Below are positions 14,001-24,499 of a stretch of DNA of 64,000 bases, in pieces. The notes below the pieces were generated by a model. It had not been told where the DNA came from. It ran no database searches and saw only the letters and a list, made by a program, of their open reading frames with translations. This DNA comes from Girardinichthys multiradiatus (lineage: Eukaryota; Chordata; Actinopteri; Cyprinodontiformes; Goodeidae), in assembly GCF_021462225.1 (NCBI RefSeq), contig NC_061805.1, positions 30,769,958-30,833,957 of the forward strand, given 5' to 3'. A program made the position numbers and the translations under genes. Each line of letters starts with the position of its first letter. Positions within the stretch are counted from its first letter, which is position 1.

Positions 14001-17000
14001 GAGTTGGGACAGAAGAGGATGGTGGTGCTGCTGCACTGGGGAGACCAAGTGAAGGGGAGGGAATAGCACCAGGTAGGCCCAAAGAAGGGGAAGGAAAGTT
14101 GGCATCTGATACAGCTGAGGGTACGCTGCTCATGTGGTCACTGTTCATAAGAGCAAAAAAAAAAAGAAAAAAGAAAAAGGAAGAAATATTTGTGAGAAAA
14201 ACAATGGATAGTTCAAATTCAAGCATACACTGCTCAAAAAAATAAAGGGAACACTCAAATAACATCCTAGATCTGAATGAATGAAATCTTCTCATTAAAT
14301 ACTTTGTTCTGTACAAAGTTGAATGTGCTGACAACAAAATTACACAAAAATCATCAATGGAAATCAAATTTATTAACCAATGGAGGCCTGGATTTAGAGT
14401 CACACACTAAATTAAAGTGGAAAAACACACTACAGGCTGATCCAACTTTGATGTAATGTCCTTAAAACAAGTCAAAATGAGGCTCAGTATTGTGTGTGAC
14501 CTCCATGTGTCTGTATGACCTCCCTACAACGCCTGGACATGCTCCTGATGAGACGGTGGATTGTCTCCTGAGGGATCTCCTCCCAGACCTGGACTAAAGC
14601 ATCCGCCAACTCCTGGACAGTCTGTGGTGCATCGTGACGTTGGTGGATGGAGCGAGACATGATGTTCCAGATGTGGTCAATCAGATTCAGGTCTGGGGAA
14701 CGGGCGGGCCAGTCCATAGTTTCAATGTCTTCATCTTGCAGGAACTGCTGATACACTCCAGCCACATGAGGTCTAGCATTGTCCTGCATTAGGAGGAACC
14801 CAGGGCCAACCACACCAGCATCTGGTCTCACAAGGGGTCTGAGGATCTCATCTTGGTACCTAATGGCAGTCAGGCTACCTCTGGCGAGCACATGGAGGGC
14901 CATGCAGCCCTCCAAATAAATGCCACCCCACACCATTACTGACCCACTGCCAAACCAGTCATGCTGAAGGATGTTGCAGGCAGTAGATCGCTCTCCACGG
15001 TGTCTCTAGACTCTGTCACGTCTGTCACATCTGCTCAGTGTGAACCTGCTTTCATCAGTGAAGACCACAGGGCGCCAGTGGCAAATTTGCCAATCCTGGT
15101 GTTCTCTGGCAAATGCCAAGCGTCCTGCACGGTGTTGGGCTGTGAGCACAACCACCATTTGTGGACGTCGGGCACTCATACCATCCTCATGGAGTCGGTT
15201 TCTAACCGTTTGTGCAGACACATGCACATTTGTGGCCTGCTGGAGGTCATTTTGCAGGGCTCTGGCAGTGCTCCTCCTGTTCCTCCTTGCATAAAGGCGG
15301 AGGTAGCGGTCCTGCTGCTGGGTTGTTGCCCTCCTACGGCCTCCTCCACGTCTCCTGGTGTACTGGCCTGTCTCCTGGTAGCGCCTCCAGGCTCTGGACA
15401 CTACGCTGACAGAAAAAACAAACCTTCTTGCCACAGCTCACATTGATGTGCCATCCTGGATGAGCTGCACTACCTGAGCCACTTGTGTGGGTTGTAGAGT
15501 CCGTCTCATGCTACCACGAGTGTGAAAGAACCACCAACATTCAAAAGTGACCAAAACATCAGCCAGAAAGCAGAGGTACTGAGAAGTGGTCTTTGGTCCC
15601 CACCTGCAGAACCACTCCTTTATTGAGTGTCTTGCTAATCACCAAAGATTTCCCCCTGTTGTCTTTTCCATTTGCACAACATGTGAAATTGATTGTCAAT
15701 CAGTGTTGCTTCCTAAGTGGACAGTTTGATTTCACAGAAGTTTGATTTACTTGGAGTTATATTGTGTTGTTTTAGTGTTCCCTTTATTTTTTTCAGCAGT
15801 GTACTTTATTTGCCCCAAAGGGGTATTAAATTAACAGAACCAAGGCTGCACAACATTCAAGAACATCACGGGTTTTCCCTGAAATCATGCAGATCTAAAA
15901 AGAAACTGGGGTTTTAGGGTTTTCAAACAATGTAACAAAGGCAAACTAATTAGAGAAGATAAAACTACAGGAATCTGGATAAGAGAAATGACTTCAATCC
16001 AGTCTTTACGCAGATGATGTTTTGCTAACCTTTACCCGCCAAGATACCAATCTGCCTAATCTGTTGTCAAACATGAAAACATTTGGAGATCATTCAGGTT
16101 ACAGATAAAAATCCAGACAAACTTAGGTTATCATGGAGGAAAAGCCTCTGTTGCCTTAATTGGACTGAAAACAGCCAATCATCAGACATCTGCAACAACT
16201 CATTTACAGAGTCCCAAGAAGACGTTATTAGAAAGACTTTACTACTGTTACTCATTTTTTTCCCAGTCAATAACGCTAGAAATACCAACAAAAGTATTTT
16301 ATGAATAAGAATGTTTTTAGGCTTCATATGGAAGGACCATAAGCCCAGGGTAAGATATACAACATAACTTTCTAAGGACGTAGGGGTGAGATTTCCCTCA
16401 CAGCCCTGCAATGTTGTTTTAAAGCAGTACAACTGACATATTTAATATACTGGTGACCCTTCCGAAGAAGCAGAACTAAAAACTTTGAACATTAACTACA
16501 TTAAATTAAAATGGTCAAAAGAAGCCAGGATTAACCATATAATTACCAGTCACCACCGGCAATTCACATAATAGAAAATTTGGATTATTTTATTTTATTG
16601 GCTCCACATTAAAAATTAAGCAGAGGGGCCAAAGTATGGGTATTGTTGGAGACAGTGTGGAGAACTTGTTGCCAATTACATGCATACATTTGGGTATTGT
16701 ATAGCTGTTCAACTATATCGGACTGAAATCATAAGTTAGAATTTTGTGATGTATTTTAAGTTAAAATCATTTCCTCCAAGGACCAGTACATGTTTTGTTT
16801 GCAACTGGCAAAAAATCTAAAGCGGGAAATCCCTCAGTGAAGAAAGAGTGGAAATAGTAAGGAAATAAATAGAATGAAGAAATAAAAATAACTTCTTGAA
16901 TTTTTGAATAGAGAAGTTAAATACTGAAGGAACCAGGAAAACTATGTTGAATATGGAGAAATCCCAACATGCAGTAGTTATATCAACTAACTGAACTTGT

Positions 17001-20000
17001 ATGTTGACGTGTTACATGGGCTGGTGTATTGTGACATGAGCATGGAAAGATCTGCATGTGATTGCCATCACCTGCTGCAAATGTCAATGACCTAGCATGA
17101 AATGGATTCAAAACACCAGTTTACCACCATTATGTAAAGAAATGATGGAATGCTTGCAACAACTGCCTCTAAAAATATACACATACCTCACAGGTCCTGA
17201 CGTGGGGAACATGCTGCTCTGTGCCTGCTGCACGGGAACAGCAGCAAGAGCAGGCATGGCGACTTGAGCCAAGGCGGACGCATGTTCCCGGACCAATTCT
17301 GTCTGAGAGTCTGCTGTTACACTTCCAGCTTCAGATCCAAAGTCAAGAGCTCCAAACTGAACGTTCAGACCAGAGATGTCCGCCGAGCCTGGCATTTCCA
17401 CTGCTGAAGATGGAATCTGAGACCAACAGAAAGAATGTGCTGTAGAAAAAATGCAAACTTACACTGGTTTAAATTCTGTACACTTCTTGTTTACAGAAGG
17501 GGTTAAAAACCAACCCAAAGCTTCTTGGTAATCTGAGTTTGTCAACTTGATATTAGGTGGTTCAATTGTATCTTTGTAAATTAACATGAGTTAATTTGTT
17601 CCAAGTGATATTACTCTATAATGTATGCAAGAGGCTTATTGTATATTTTTTATGTTTTAAGAGTCCAAATACTTTACCTTTGATGGAAGAGGAGCTCTGC
17701 GTCGCTGGTTCTTTAACTGTCGCTGAGGAGGATCAGTGATTGAAAGCTCCAGGCCTGACAGCTTACTTCCTAGAGAAGATCCTTCTCTTACAGGGAGCCC
17801 AGAGGACTCCTGACCTGAAATTCAAAACAATGTGCTGTATTTACATCCAACACAAACATAAGTTACAGCACAAAGATCGTACGGAAGACATAGGAAACCT
17901 GATATTTCCTCAAAACAAATACCGTTATAAATTGCTTGTGTTGTTTATTTCTTCAGCTGAAATTCTACAAAACTACACAATAGCATATTTTTCAGTATCC
18001 ACAGACACATTGAAAGGCTTTAAACATTGTGCGGGTCACAGGGCATGGCAGGCATCTGAATATGAAGGCTACAACCATCCCCGATGCTGCTGTTCTGAGT
18101 TAGAGTTCAGGTCTGGGCCTTTTGCTGCATATCTTCCCCTTTTCTCCCTGACCTTTTTCTCTTTTGGCAAATTCTAAACTAAAGACCACTAGAGCCACAA
18201 AAAACTAGGGTAATGAGTCATCAATCATTTTCGACCGCTTCTTCTTTAGTGGGTCGTGGGGAAGCTGGTTCCTATCTCCAGCAGTCTACGGGCGAGAGGC
18301 GAGGTACACGCTGGAGAGGTTGCCAATCCATCGCAGGGCAACAGGGACACATACAGGATAAACAACCATGCACTCAGTCACACCTAAGGGCAATTTAGAG
18401 AGACCAATCGACCTAACAGTTATGTTTTTGGACTGTGGGAGGAAGCCAGAGTACCCGGAGAGAACCCATGCATACACGGGGAGAACATGTAACTCCATGA
18501 AGAAAGACCCCCGGCCAGGAATCGAACCCGGGACCTTCTTGCTGCAAGGCAACAGTGCTACCAACTGCACCACAGTGCAGCTCTACTAGGGTAATGATTT
18601 AAAAAAAAAAAAAAAAAAAACTTTACAAAATTTCCTGTCGTATATTTCCAACGTTTTAATTTACATAAGACTGTCTCTGATTATGAAAGCAAATTGTTAC
18701 CATATTTCAAGCATTTCAAATTTTACATTTCAAATTGAATTTTGGTATCTATTTGCTGGGGTACATTTGAAAAATAAATCTCAAATGTCTTTTTCATTTT
18801 AATTAAGTGAAAGAATGAGCAGTCTTGAAGAAGAAAATTAAAATGCAAATAGGATTATTGATAACTAATTTCCTTTATGGGTCAAACAATGCAGCCACAT
18901 TCTTAAAATGAAAAAGCATTTCTGAAAATGCTTTTTCATTTGAAATATGGTAACGATTTGCTTCCATATTCAATAACAGATTCATTTAATAGCGCTGCAC
19001 TAAACTATTTTGTGGCTTTACCTGGTGGTGTGGGGGCCTGTGGTGCGTGTGTCTGAGACAGGCCCAGGGGCTCTGTGGTGGGTAGTATGGAGGATTGCTG
19101 CTGCCTTTGAGCAAGCTGGCTGAGCACTGCAGATGGTTCTGGTTGATGCTTCATTTCAACTTCAGAAAACAGAAACAAATAATGTTGGAGCTGAGAACAC
19201 ATGGTTAATTTATAACCCCCATGTCCTAATTCTAAATGCGTTTATCCGTTTTAAGATGAACTTACAGTTTTGGGATAGAATTGGGCCATTCTCAACCCTC
19301 TGAGTATTGGTATCTGCAGTAGGCGAGGGTGCAGGAGCTGGACTTTGCATTGGAGGCTGTCTTGGGTCTTTGGAGATGCTGCTGCTGGTTGCCAACATCT
19401 GACTGGTTCTCTGAGGCAGCCGAGGCCCAGCGAGTTGCTCCGACAAGCAAATGTCTGGGGCTGGTCCCTGCTTAGGTGCATTCAGGGACCCAAAACCAGA
19501 ACCTATGACTGAAGACTGACAGAATAACAGACAAAATGACTAATAGCACTACTGATTAGTAATATTTAGGAAATACAGGTTCTTGCACAGGTACAAGTGT
19601 ATATGATGAGAAATACCAGTGCAGCATGTGCATAGGTGGTGCTGGCAGACGCGGCATGAGCATAGCTGTTGGCTGTGGCATGTGCGTAGCTGTGTGTTGC
19701 AGTTCTTCCATTGTGGTGGGAGTTGGTAAACACCAGGCTTTGGCCCAAATCTTCTGCTGAGGGACCATCAACAATTGCTCCCAAGTCAGATTCCACAGAA
19801 CCTCCGACAGTCGCCCCAGTCTTAGGCAGTATGCTAGCCACGTCCACGCTGAGCCAATGCAGGACACGAGAATAGAAGGAGAAGCAGTGGAGAGGTTTGT
19901 TTTCGGAAGATGTGTATAAAGATCAGTGTTCTTTAAGTTTGTTTTATCACGCTTCATAAAAGGTTGACAGTCTTTGATCAGAATGACCTACTTGTGTCCA

Positions 20001-23000
20001 GGTGTGATGTGGTTGGCTGGAGCAGAAGAGGCAGTAAACACTTTGGTCTCAGACAACTGTGAAAGCACATAAAACGGTCATCAGATTATGTCTGCATTTG
20101 GCTCGCATGGAGACAGGTGGGTCATTTTGCCCCTGAGATGTTATGCACCAGGCTTTCTTGTTACAAATGTCGCCGTCTAACGAGGGTGTTTCAAACCCAA
20201 ACTCTTGTGTCAGTTTGTCCCCTCCATAGGGAGTTTCTGTGTCTGCTTTAAAATCCTAACATTTTAAGTCATTTAGAATATTCCACTAATAACCTACTGT
20301 AGGGAAAAGTGGTTATATGCAGGGTTCCGGGAACATTTTTAAGGATAAAGTCCACTATTTTCCAGAGACCGACAAAAGTAGTAAGGACATGAGGGAGGAA
20401 ACAATGTATACATAGAAACTGCACTCAACTAATAATATTAAATTGGCAGAAAGACATTTCGTTATATTGATTTGATCAGGAATTCAAATCGGTCAAATTT
20501 CATGAGTCATTTGGCCCAAACCGTAATTAGAAGCTAAATAAATGGAAACAGAAGGCAAAGCAAAGTCTTCCGATATTTATAGTTTCATTACACCATTTGT
20601 CACATTAGATCATTTTCTCCGAAATTCCTAAAAATATTCTACTACCAAAAATAAAATGAATTCATCCATCATGGTTTAAGTACACAGGTACGTAATGGAA
20701 TTGGGGAGGGACGAAATGGCAACATGAAATGAAACAACAAATTGGCAAAGGGGCAAATTGACCTGGAGCCATCAAAGACTGTAAAAAGGTAAATAGCAGC
20801 ACCACCAGGGTAAAGCATGCTCTTGTTTAAAAAAAAAAAAAAGCAAGATTTACCTGAGAATCTATTGCTGACTCAGGATCTACACCTACGTGTTCTTATA
20901 TTTCAATATAAATCCAAATATAACAACGCCATGTGGCCTTTTAGATTTTTCTTAAACCACCATTTACACCTAACAAGTAATGTTTTGAAATTTAACTTTT
21001 AAATAATAATGTGGTTACAAATATTATTGAAATAGCAAATTTTAAACAATACTGATGCATTAAAATCTCCACTGTACTTCATAGAGTATTGCTAATTCCT
21101 CTTATATTTTTAAACAGTAATGCCTTACATCCTCATTCCATTCTTCTGATGTCCACTCTTCCAGATTGCCACGCCATGTTCCTGAAGGAGTCAAAGAGCA
21201 AAAAGCTTTCAAGTTATTGCTGGTTTGTTCCCTTCAACTCTTCATCTGTAGATTCAATTTCACTATTTCTATGTGTGCTAGATGCAGGGATCTCCAACTC
21301 CAGTCCTTCAGAGTCAAAGTCCTGTAGCTAATTCTTTCGAGTCCTGGTAATGAGCCATTTATCTGATTCGGGTGGGTGTAAACAGGGATGCTTTTGAAAG
21401 CTACAGGTCAGTGGCTCTCAAGGACTGCAACTGGACACCTAATCACTAGGGTTTAGTTTTATAACTCAGTCTGGATTTGGAAAGCTGTGAGACTGAGCTG
21501 CTTTAAAAATGAACTGATACCGCAAAACAAAAGATGCAGCCTATATAAAAACACGAGCAGAATCTGAAATCCAAACGTGGAGATGAGTTTCTCTTATTTA
21601 CCAGTTCCCTCAGCCGTTTCACTCCCATTCCCCTCCAATCTGTCCTGGTTTGCTCTGGAGATTGTGGTGTAGTCAGCAGGATTAAAAGTGCTGAAAAAAA
21701 AAAAAAAAAGATATCAAAAGATAAGCTAATATTAAAGAACAAAAACTGAAAATACAGTGTATTCTTCCTACAGAAAGACGTGCATGTTTTTACAGAGTGA
21801 TTAAGATTTTACTCATAATATTTCAGTATTTGTTACTGTAATCAACAGAAAATTAACATGGCTCACGTGGGACTTAAGATTTAAGCCTAGGACATATTCT
21901 TACCCCATTCCTTGTGAAGAGAACCTGTTTCCAACAGCTCCTCTTCCTCTCCCACGACCCCCAATTCCTATAGAAAAGGGAAACAGGAAAAGCGCTAATC
22001 AGAACCAGTCAGCCTCAATTTCTGATTAAGGACTTTATAAAACAATACAGTCTGAACCAACACCCCATTAAAAATACCACCTAAAATGGTTTAACACCAA
22101 GAATAAATCAATCAATGTGGTTGGTCCAGTATGTCAGGTAAACCAACCAATAAACTCTGGATTTGTTTGCATTTGGTTTTATTCTAATACTTACCTCTGC
22201 CTCGTCCCCTGCGCCCACGATCAGCCCCTCTCTCTCCAGGAGGAACCTCATACCCGTTCTCCTCTGAACGACCTATGATTCAATCAGAAACAAAGCAAGG
22301 AGCAAAATATGTAAACAACAATACACATTTACACACACTATCTACATTATTCCCCACGCCTTTTTAACATTTCCTACCTTCACGACCTCGGCTGATTCCT
22401 CTGCTTCTCTTGTTGGACACTCCACGGCCACGGCTGGCCTCCCGTTCCGCTTTCTTCTCCCGGCTCTCTTTTAATTCTGAGGTTCCTCCTTCTTTACCAA
22501 AACTACGCTTCTTTCCTACGGTCTCCCAGGAGTTCTGAAGAGCAAACAAAATAAATATTGGTGCTATAAAATACATTAAATGTGTGATTAAAACAAGGCA
22601 CAAAATGCTGCATAGTTTGTTTTCAACAGAACTAAAAAGGGGACTGGAAAGATAACTTGTAAGAATAGAACTTCATTTTTGGTCTCTGTAAATCCATGTT
22701 TACGTGTGTGTTCTTACTGTGTCGGAGGTACTCTCAAGCAGAAAATTGATGGCTCTGTTTACATCTTCATTGCAGTCGTGGAGGGCTACTACGCATTCAT
22801 CTTGAGTCTTCCCAGTTACCTCAATCAACTGATTGTACAAAATGAGAATTAAGACGTTAAGTCAAATCATGCACCTCAACAAAGTTTAAGAGTTTAGAAA
22901 ATCTATGCTACATTGCTTTTATTTCATATCTCTGCACGACCATACCTGTTTGACCTTGTCTTCAAAGTCAGCATCATTATTGTCATAGATCATCTGAGCT

Positions 23001-23858
23001 AAACGTATCTGCTCTGCTGTGGCCTGGGAAGAAAGAAGCAAACTGAGCTCAGCAAGGACAACAGGAAACTGTGGGGGTCTTTCCTGGTTTTAATCAGTCA
23101 AAACAATTTTAAGTAGAGGTCCGCTGATTAGTACAGTGATCATTACCCGAGCTTAGCCATTTCTAAAGCCTTAACCTGCCAATAAACATTTTATTCAATT
23201 CTGATTTATCTTTAGGAAGAATAAAAGGATCTACAAGCAGCACTCAAAATATTTTCTAGCCTTCACGCTACAAGCATGTTTAACTGTATTCAGAACCAGA
23301 GTTGAACAGGGTTTTATTACCATCTGAAAACAATGACCAAATGCTTACTAAGGGCACATTTTAAACTATTCTTAGCATCTTGTATTAGAAATTGGGTTGG
23401 GTTGTGCATTCACTAAAGGATGTAGACCCCGATCAATTCAGATTTACAAAAGGATGCCAACATTTTGAAATCCAGCATATTCCATACAGACAGGGGTCAA
23501 AAGTTTAAAGGACAAAACCAAGCAACCGTGTTGTACTTCAGCCATATTTCCTCAGTAACAGTATTCATGCTGAAGAGCGTTGTCATCGGGCTGGTTAGCA
23601 ATCAGATTCAAGATTGGTTTTTCCGGCTGACTGCTCAGGGCCCATCAAGCTAAAATTTGATCATTCTGATCACCAGTCTTTTTTTGGTGGGGGTAATCTC
23701 CATGTTGTTTAATAGTAAATAAGATTATAATTTGAAGATGAGAAGAATAGTCAATATCTCACCTGTATCTGTTTCTGTGGCTGTGTCGTTTGGGTGGTTG
23801 TGGGCAGCATCTTGTCCCGAGTCCCTCGGGCTGGATTGCTGACCACAGAAGTCATCAT
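2390..23858 (-). CDS. ubap2: Ubiquitin-associated protein 2 (UBAP2), 28 coding exons
   Basis: This encodes a cytoplasmic ubiquitin- and RNA-associated protein of the UBAP2/Lingerer family. Family members act in stress granules and in ubiquitin-dependent removal of stalled RNA polymerase II. The 28 exons use GT–AG borders and sum to 3489 nt (1162 aa; human UBAP2 is about 1119). The start is the ATG at 23858 (MMTSVV, like the human start), 42 nt after an acceptor at 23901–23902. The order is: UBA domain (about residues 50–92), RG-rich segment (about 120–200), the UBAP2-specific conserved segment ([20 protein letters not shown], about 522–541), long Ser/Pro/Gln-rich low-complexity regions, and a C-terminus ending [15 protein letters not shown]2 rather than UBAP2L is supported by the adjacent kif24, since the two genes are close neighbours on human 9p13. 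One or two human exons between exons 7 and 8 were not found. Confidence 0.93.
5737..7585 (+). mobile_element. L2-like (CR1/Jockey group) LINE, 5'-truncated
   Basis: An open frame from about 6067 to 7509 (about 480 codons, no ATG at its upstream end) encodes a reverse transcriptase. Within it are motif [13 protein letters not shown] (Asp at about 171), motif [20 protein letters not shown] (about 226–244) and motif [11 protein letters not shown] (FADD at 258–261). The thumb and 3' region end in [14 protein letters not shown]. Upstream (5737–6066) is recognisable linker sequence with frameshifts ([17 protein letters not shown]). The endonuclease domain is missing, as in most 5'-truncated copies. 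It sits antisense in ubap2 intron 22 and abuts a Tc1 copy that has lost its outer 5' end. Confidence 0.88.
6067..7509 (+). pseudogene. L2-like reverse transcriptase ORF fragment
   Basis: This is the uninterrupted RT portion of the LINE. The protein would prime reverse transcription of LINE RNA at a nicked target, but this copy lacks an endonuclease and a proper start codon, so it cannot be autonomous. The catalytic Asp residues of motifs A and C are present. The absence of stops over about 1.4 kb suggests a relatively young insertion. Confidence 0.8.
7586..9012 (+). mobile_element. Tc1/mariner transposon lacking its outer 5' terminal repeat
   Basis: The body and 3' inverted repeat match the complete element at 59490–61097 almost base for base. 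The 3' end (…TTTTGAGAAGGACCTG at 9012) is followed by TA. The 5' side begins at TCTCACAAAATTAGCATAT, the inner direct repeat of the family's IR/DR-type terminal repeat; the outer roughly 190 bp are replaced by LINE sequence. It lies in ubap2 intron 22, antisense to the gene, and ends 41 bp from exon 22. Confidence 0.92.
7733..8737 (+). pseudogene. Tc1 transposase with one premature stop
   Basis: The frame runs from the ATG at 7733 to the stop at 8737 and is the same length as the intact 334-codon copy. Codon 27 (7811–7813) is TAA where the intact copy has a Glu codon. No other break is seen. The three DDE catalytic positions ([23 protein letters not shown]) are present downstream, so the single nonsense change is what disables it. 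Confidence 0.9.
9773..9788 (+). repeat. C16 homopolymer in ubap2 intron 21
   Basis: Sixteen consecutive C on the plus strand, which is G16 in the ubap2 pre-mRNA. It could adopt G-quadruplex or i-motif structures and is prone to length change and sequencing error. Confidence 0.9.
10480..11160. mobile_element. Decayed DNA-transposon-like repeat in ubap2 intron 20
   Basis: The stretch has the wording of fish Tc1-related dispersed repeats, reading antisense: phrases such as GGTCAGATGAGTGAAGT and GGTCTCATCTAAATAGAGCA, and ends with CACAACCTTGTGTTGGTC. All frames are broken. I recognise the type rather than a named family. Confidence 0.45.
11380..12959 (+). mobile_element. Tc1-like transposon, second family, copy A
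   Basis: A complete-length element of 1580 bp bounded by TA dinucleotides (11378–11379 and 12960–12961). The ends are inverted: CACTGCTAAAAAAAAATAAA at the left and TTTATTTTTTTGAGCAGTG at the right, each next to GGGAACACT or its complement. It lies in ubap2 intron 19 and runs antisense to the gene. It pairs with copy B (14228–15801), which is nearly identical and in the opposite orientation. Confidence 0.93.
11676..12701 (+). pseudogene. Tc1-like transposase, copy A, three premature stops
   Basis: The frame starts [17 protein letters not shown] at 11676 and ends at TGA 12701 (342 codons). It contains [19 protein letters not shown] (helix-turn-helix), [10 protein letters not shown] (first catalytic Asp), [10 protein letters not shown] (second Asp) and [13 protein letters not shown], where Asp replaces the usual Glu of DDE (a DDD-type triad). 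In-frame stops lie at 11745–11747, 12093–12095 and 12195–12197. All fit CGA→TGA or TGG→TGA changes. No frameshift is present. Confidence 0.9.
14228..15801 (-). mobile_element. Tc1-like transposon, second family, copy B
   Basis: A 1574-bp element flanked by TA (14226–14227 and 15802–15803), with the same terminal repeat CACTGCTCAAAAAAATAAAG as copy A but in inverted orientation. It lies in ubap2 intron 14, sense with the gene. The two copies together bracket ubap2 exons 15–19. Confidence 0.93.
14484..15509 (-). pseudogene. Tc1-like transposase, copy B, two premature stops
   Basis: The frame runs from ATG at 15509 to the stop at 14484. Stops occur at 15440–15438 (TGA, same codon as in copy A) and 15008–15006 (TAG where Trp is expected before RHRGE). 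The rest is open, including [20 protein letters not shown] and [13 protein letters not shown]. It is less decayed than copy A. Confidence 0.9.
15990..16500 (+). mobile_element. Decayed L1-like LINE fragment
   Basis: Broken frames read [11 protein letters not shown] (reverse transcriptase motif C, YADD) at about 16001–16035, then [29 protein letters not shown] and a GGL-like segment. These match the order of the L1/Tx1-type RT and its downstream region. Many stops are present. It lies in ubap2 intron 14 near copy B. Confidence 0.65.
18215..18590 (-). repeat. tRNA-derived SINE
   Basis: On the minus strand the head reads GTGGTGCAGTTGGTAGCACTG and then GGGTTCGATTCCTGG, resembling RNA polymerase III A and B boxes of a tRNA-derived SINE. 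The body includes a CCTCCCACAGTCCAAAAACA phrase shared with the copies at 39845–39960, 52115–53400 and 55425–55730. The tail is at about 18215–18240. It lies in ubap2 intron 12. Confidence 0.75.
18671..18980. repeat. Palindromic MITE-like element
   Basis: The ends are inverted copies: GAAAGCAAATTGTTACCATA at about 18685 and its complement around 18945–18965. Inside the right arm is a perfect 16-bp hairpin (18906–18921 with 18926–18941, loop CTGA). The size and symmetry suit a non-autonomous DNA transposon. No coding sequence is present. Confidence 0.6.
21129..23858 (-). other. ubap2: ubap2 exons 1–8: UBA domain and RG-rich region
   Basis: Exons on the minus strand: 23858–23763, 23023–22946, 22828–22718, 22534–22378, 22272–22195, 21967–21904, 21690–21602, 21181–21129. 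Exons 2–3 encode the ubiquitin-associated fold ([13 protein letters not shown] through [13 protein letters not shown]). Exon 4 begins NSWETVGKK and, with exons 5–6, forms a basic, RG-rich stretch ([24 protein letters not shown]) typical of RNA-binding arginine-methylation targets. Exon 8 encodes the acidic tryptophan motif [14 protein letters not shown]. All exon phases agree. Human sequence between exons 7 and 8 (around KLVVWEAAQNG) has no clear counterpart here, so an exon may be missed or absent in fish. Confidence 0.88.
21285..21455. repeat. Short interspersed MITE-like repeat (hAT type suspected)
   Basis: It opens with GGATCTCCAACTCCAGTCC and closes with a partly complementary CAAGGACTGCAACTGG. 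This resembles a common fish palindromic repeat of the 'CTCCAGTCCTCAAGGGC' kind. It lies in ubap2 intron 7 and is diverged. Family assignment is from memory only. Confidence 0.45.
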
Positions 23859-24499
23859 ACACAGTATATACAAAAAAAAAAATGTACAAAATAGAAAAAT
23901 CTGGGGAAAAAAAACAAAGTACAAAAAGGGTAATTGGAATGCCAGTCTGTGAGAAAGGTAGAAGTGAATTGTGCTGTCTGCAAAAAATAGCACTGGATGA
24001 ATGTGCAATACTAGAGCTGTACACTTGATATAAGCCGACTGAGACACGCAGTTATATACCATGTAAGACTATAACCCCCTATCTGTCGCCCTCCACATCC
24101 CAGGTTAATTTTAGCCAGGCAAGAGGGGACTGTCCGGGTGTCATCTTACAACTCTCCCTCCCTTTCCCGACACTAAAACACCGTCACTATGCACCAGTGT
24201 TTATTATTGGGGGTATAAATATTCTTTCCATCCATCAGCTACAAGAGTTTAACGACAAAACAGATGAAAAGCAATATAACAGTGACATTTAAAGGACTGT
24301 CACCTTTATGAATAGAACACCACAACTAATTTGAAAGTAGATCTCAAATAACGTTACAAAACAAGAGTGACGAGTTGTTGTTTAAAGTTGGCAAGCAGAA
24401 AACCGTAAACGTAACATAGGATTGTCCGGGTTAACTCGGTTTCACCCTAATCCTATTCTCAATGTTTGTTCGTATGTTTTGACTTTATAAATAACCGAA

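Larger units (their letters stand above)
9054..14140 (-). other. ubap2: ubap2 exons 15–22: Ser/Thr/Pro-rich region
   Basis: Exons: 14140–13900, 13803–13773, 13687–13561, 13383–13326, 13229–13022, 11264–11173, 10300–10253, 9132–9054. Exons 15–19 are low-complexity ([18 protein letters not shown] repeated twice, poly-Ser). Exon 20 returns to strong conservation ([20 protein letters not shown]), then exon 21 ([16 protein letters not shown]) and exon 22 ([14 protein letters not shown]). Exon 16 is a 31-nt micro-exon ([10 protein letters not shown]). Exons 15–19 lie between two inverted Tc1 copies at 11380–12959 and 14228–15801. Confidence 0.86.
17187..20056 (-). other. ubap2: ubap2 exons 9–14: middle region and UBAP2-specific domain
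   Basis: Exons: 20056–19992, 19848–19617, 19515–19266, 19159–19022, 17814–17678, 17416–17187. Exon 9 reads [16 protein letters not shown]. Exon 10 contains [15 protein letters not shown] and then an Ala/His/Tyr-rich run of four close repeats ([24 protein letters not shown]). Exon 12 holds [17 protein letters not shown]. Exon 13 ends in the basic stretch [12 protein letters not shown], and exon 14 opens the conserved UBAP2 segment ([20 protein letters not shown]). These match vertebrate UBAP2 order. Intron 12 carries a SINE (18215–18590) and a MITE-like palindrome (18671–18980). Confidence 0.88.

Noticed and set aside
13864..14403. A 179-codon minus frame as one exon
   Set aside because: Only 13900–14140 is ubap2 exon 15. 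The rest reads through the intron and into the end of Tc1 copy B, as shown by the acceptor at 14141–14142.
18520..18590. tRNA gene on the minus strand
   Set aside because: The A- and B-box-like sequences belong to a SINE head; the acceptor stem does not pair and the same sequence recurs at 55680–55730 with a SINE body attached.
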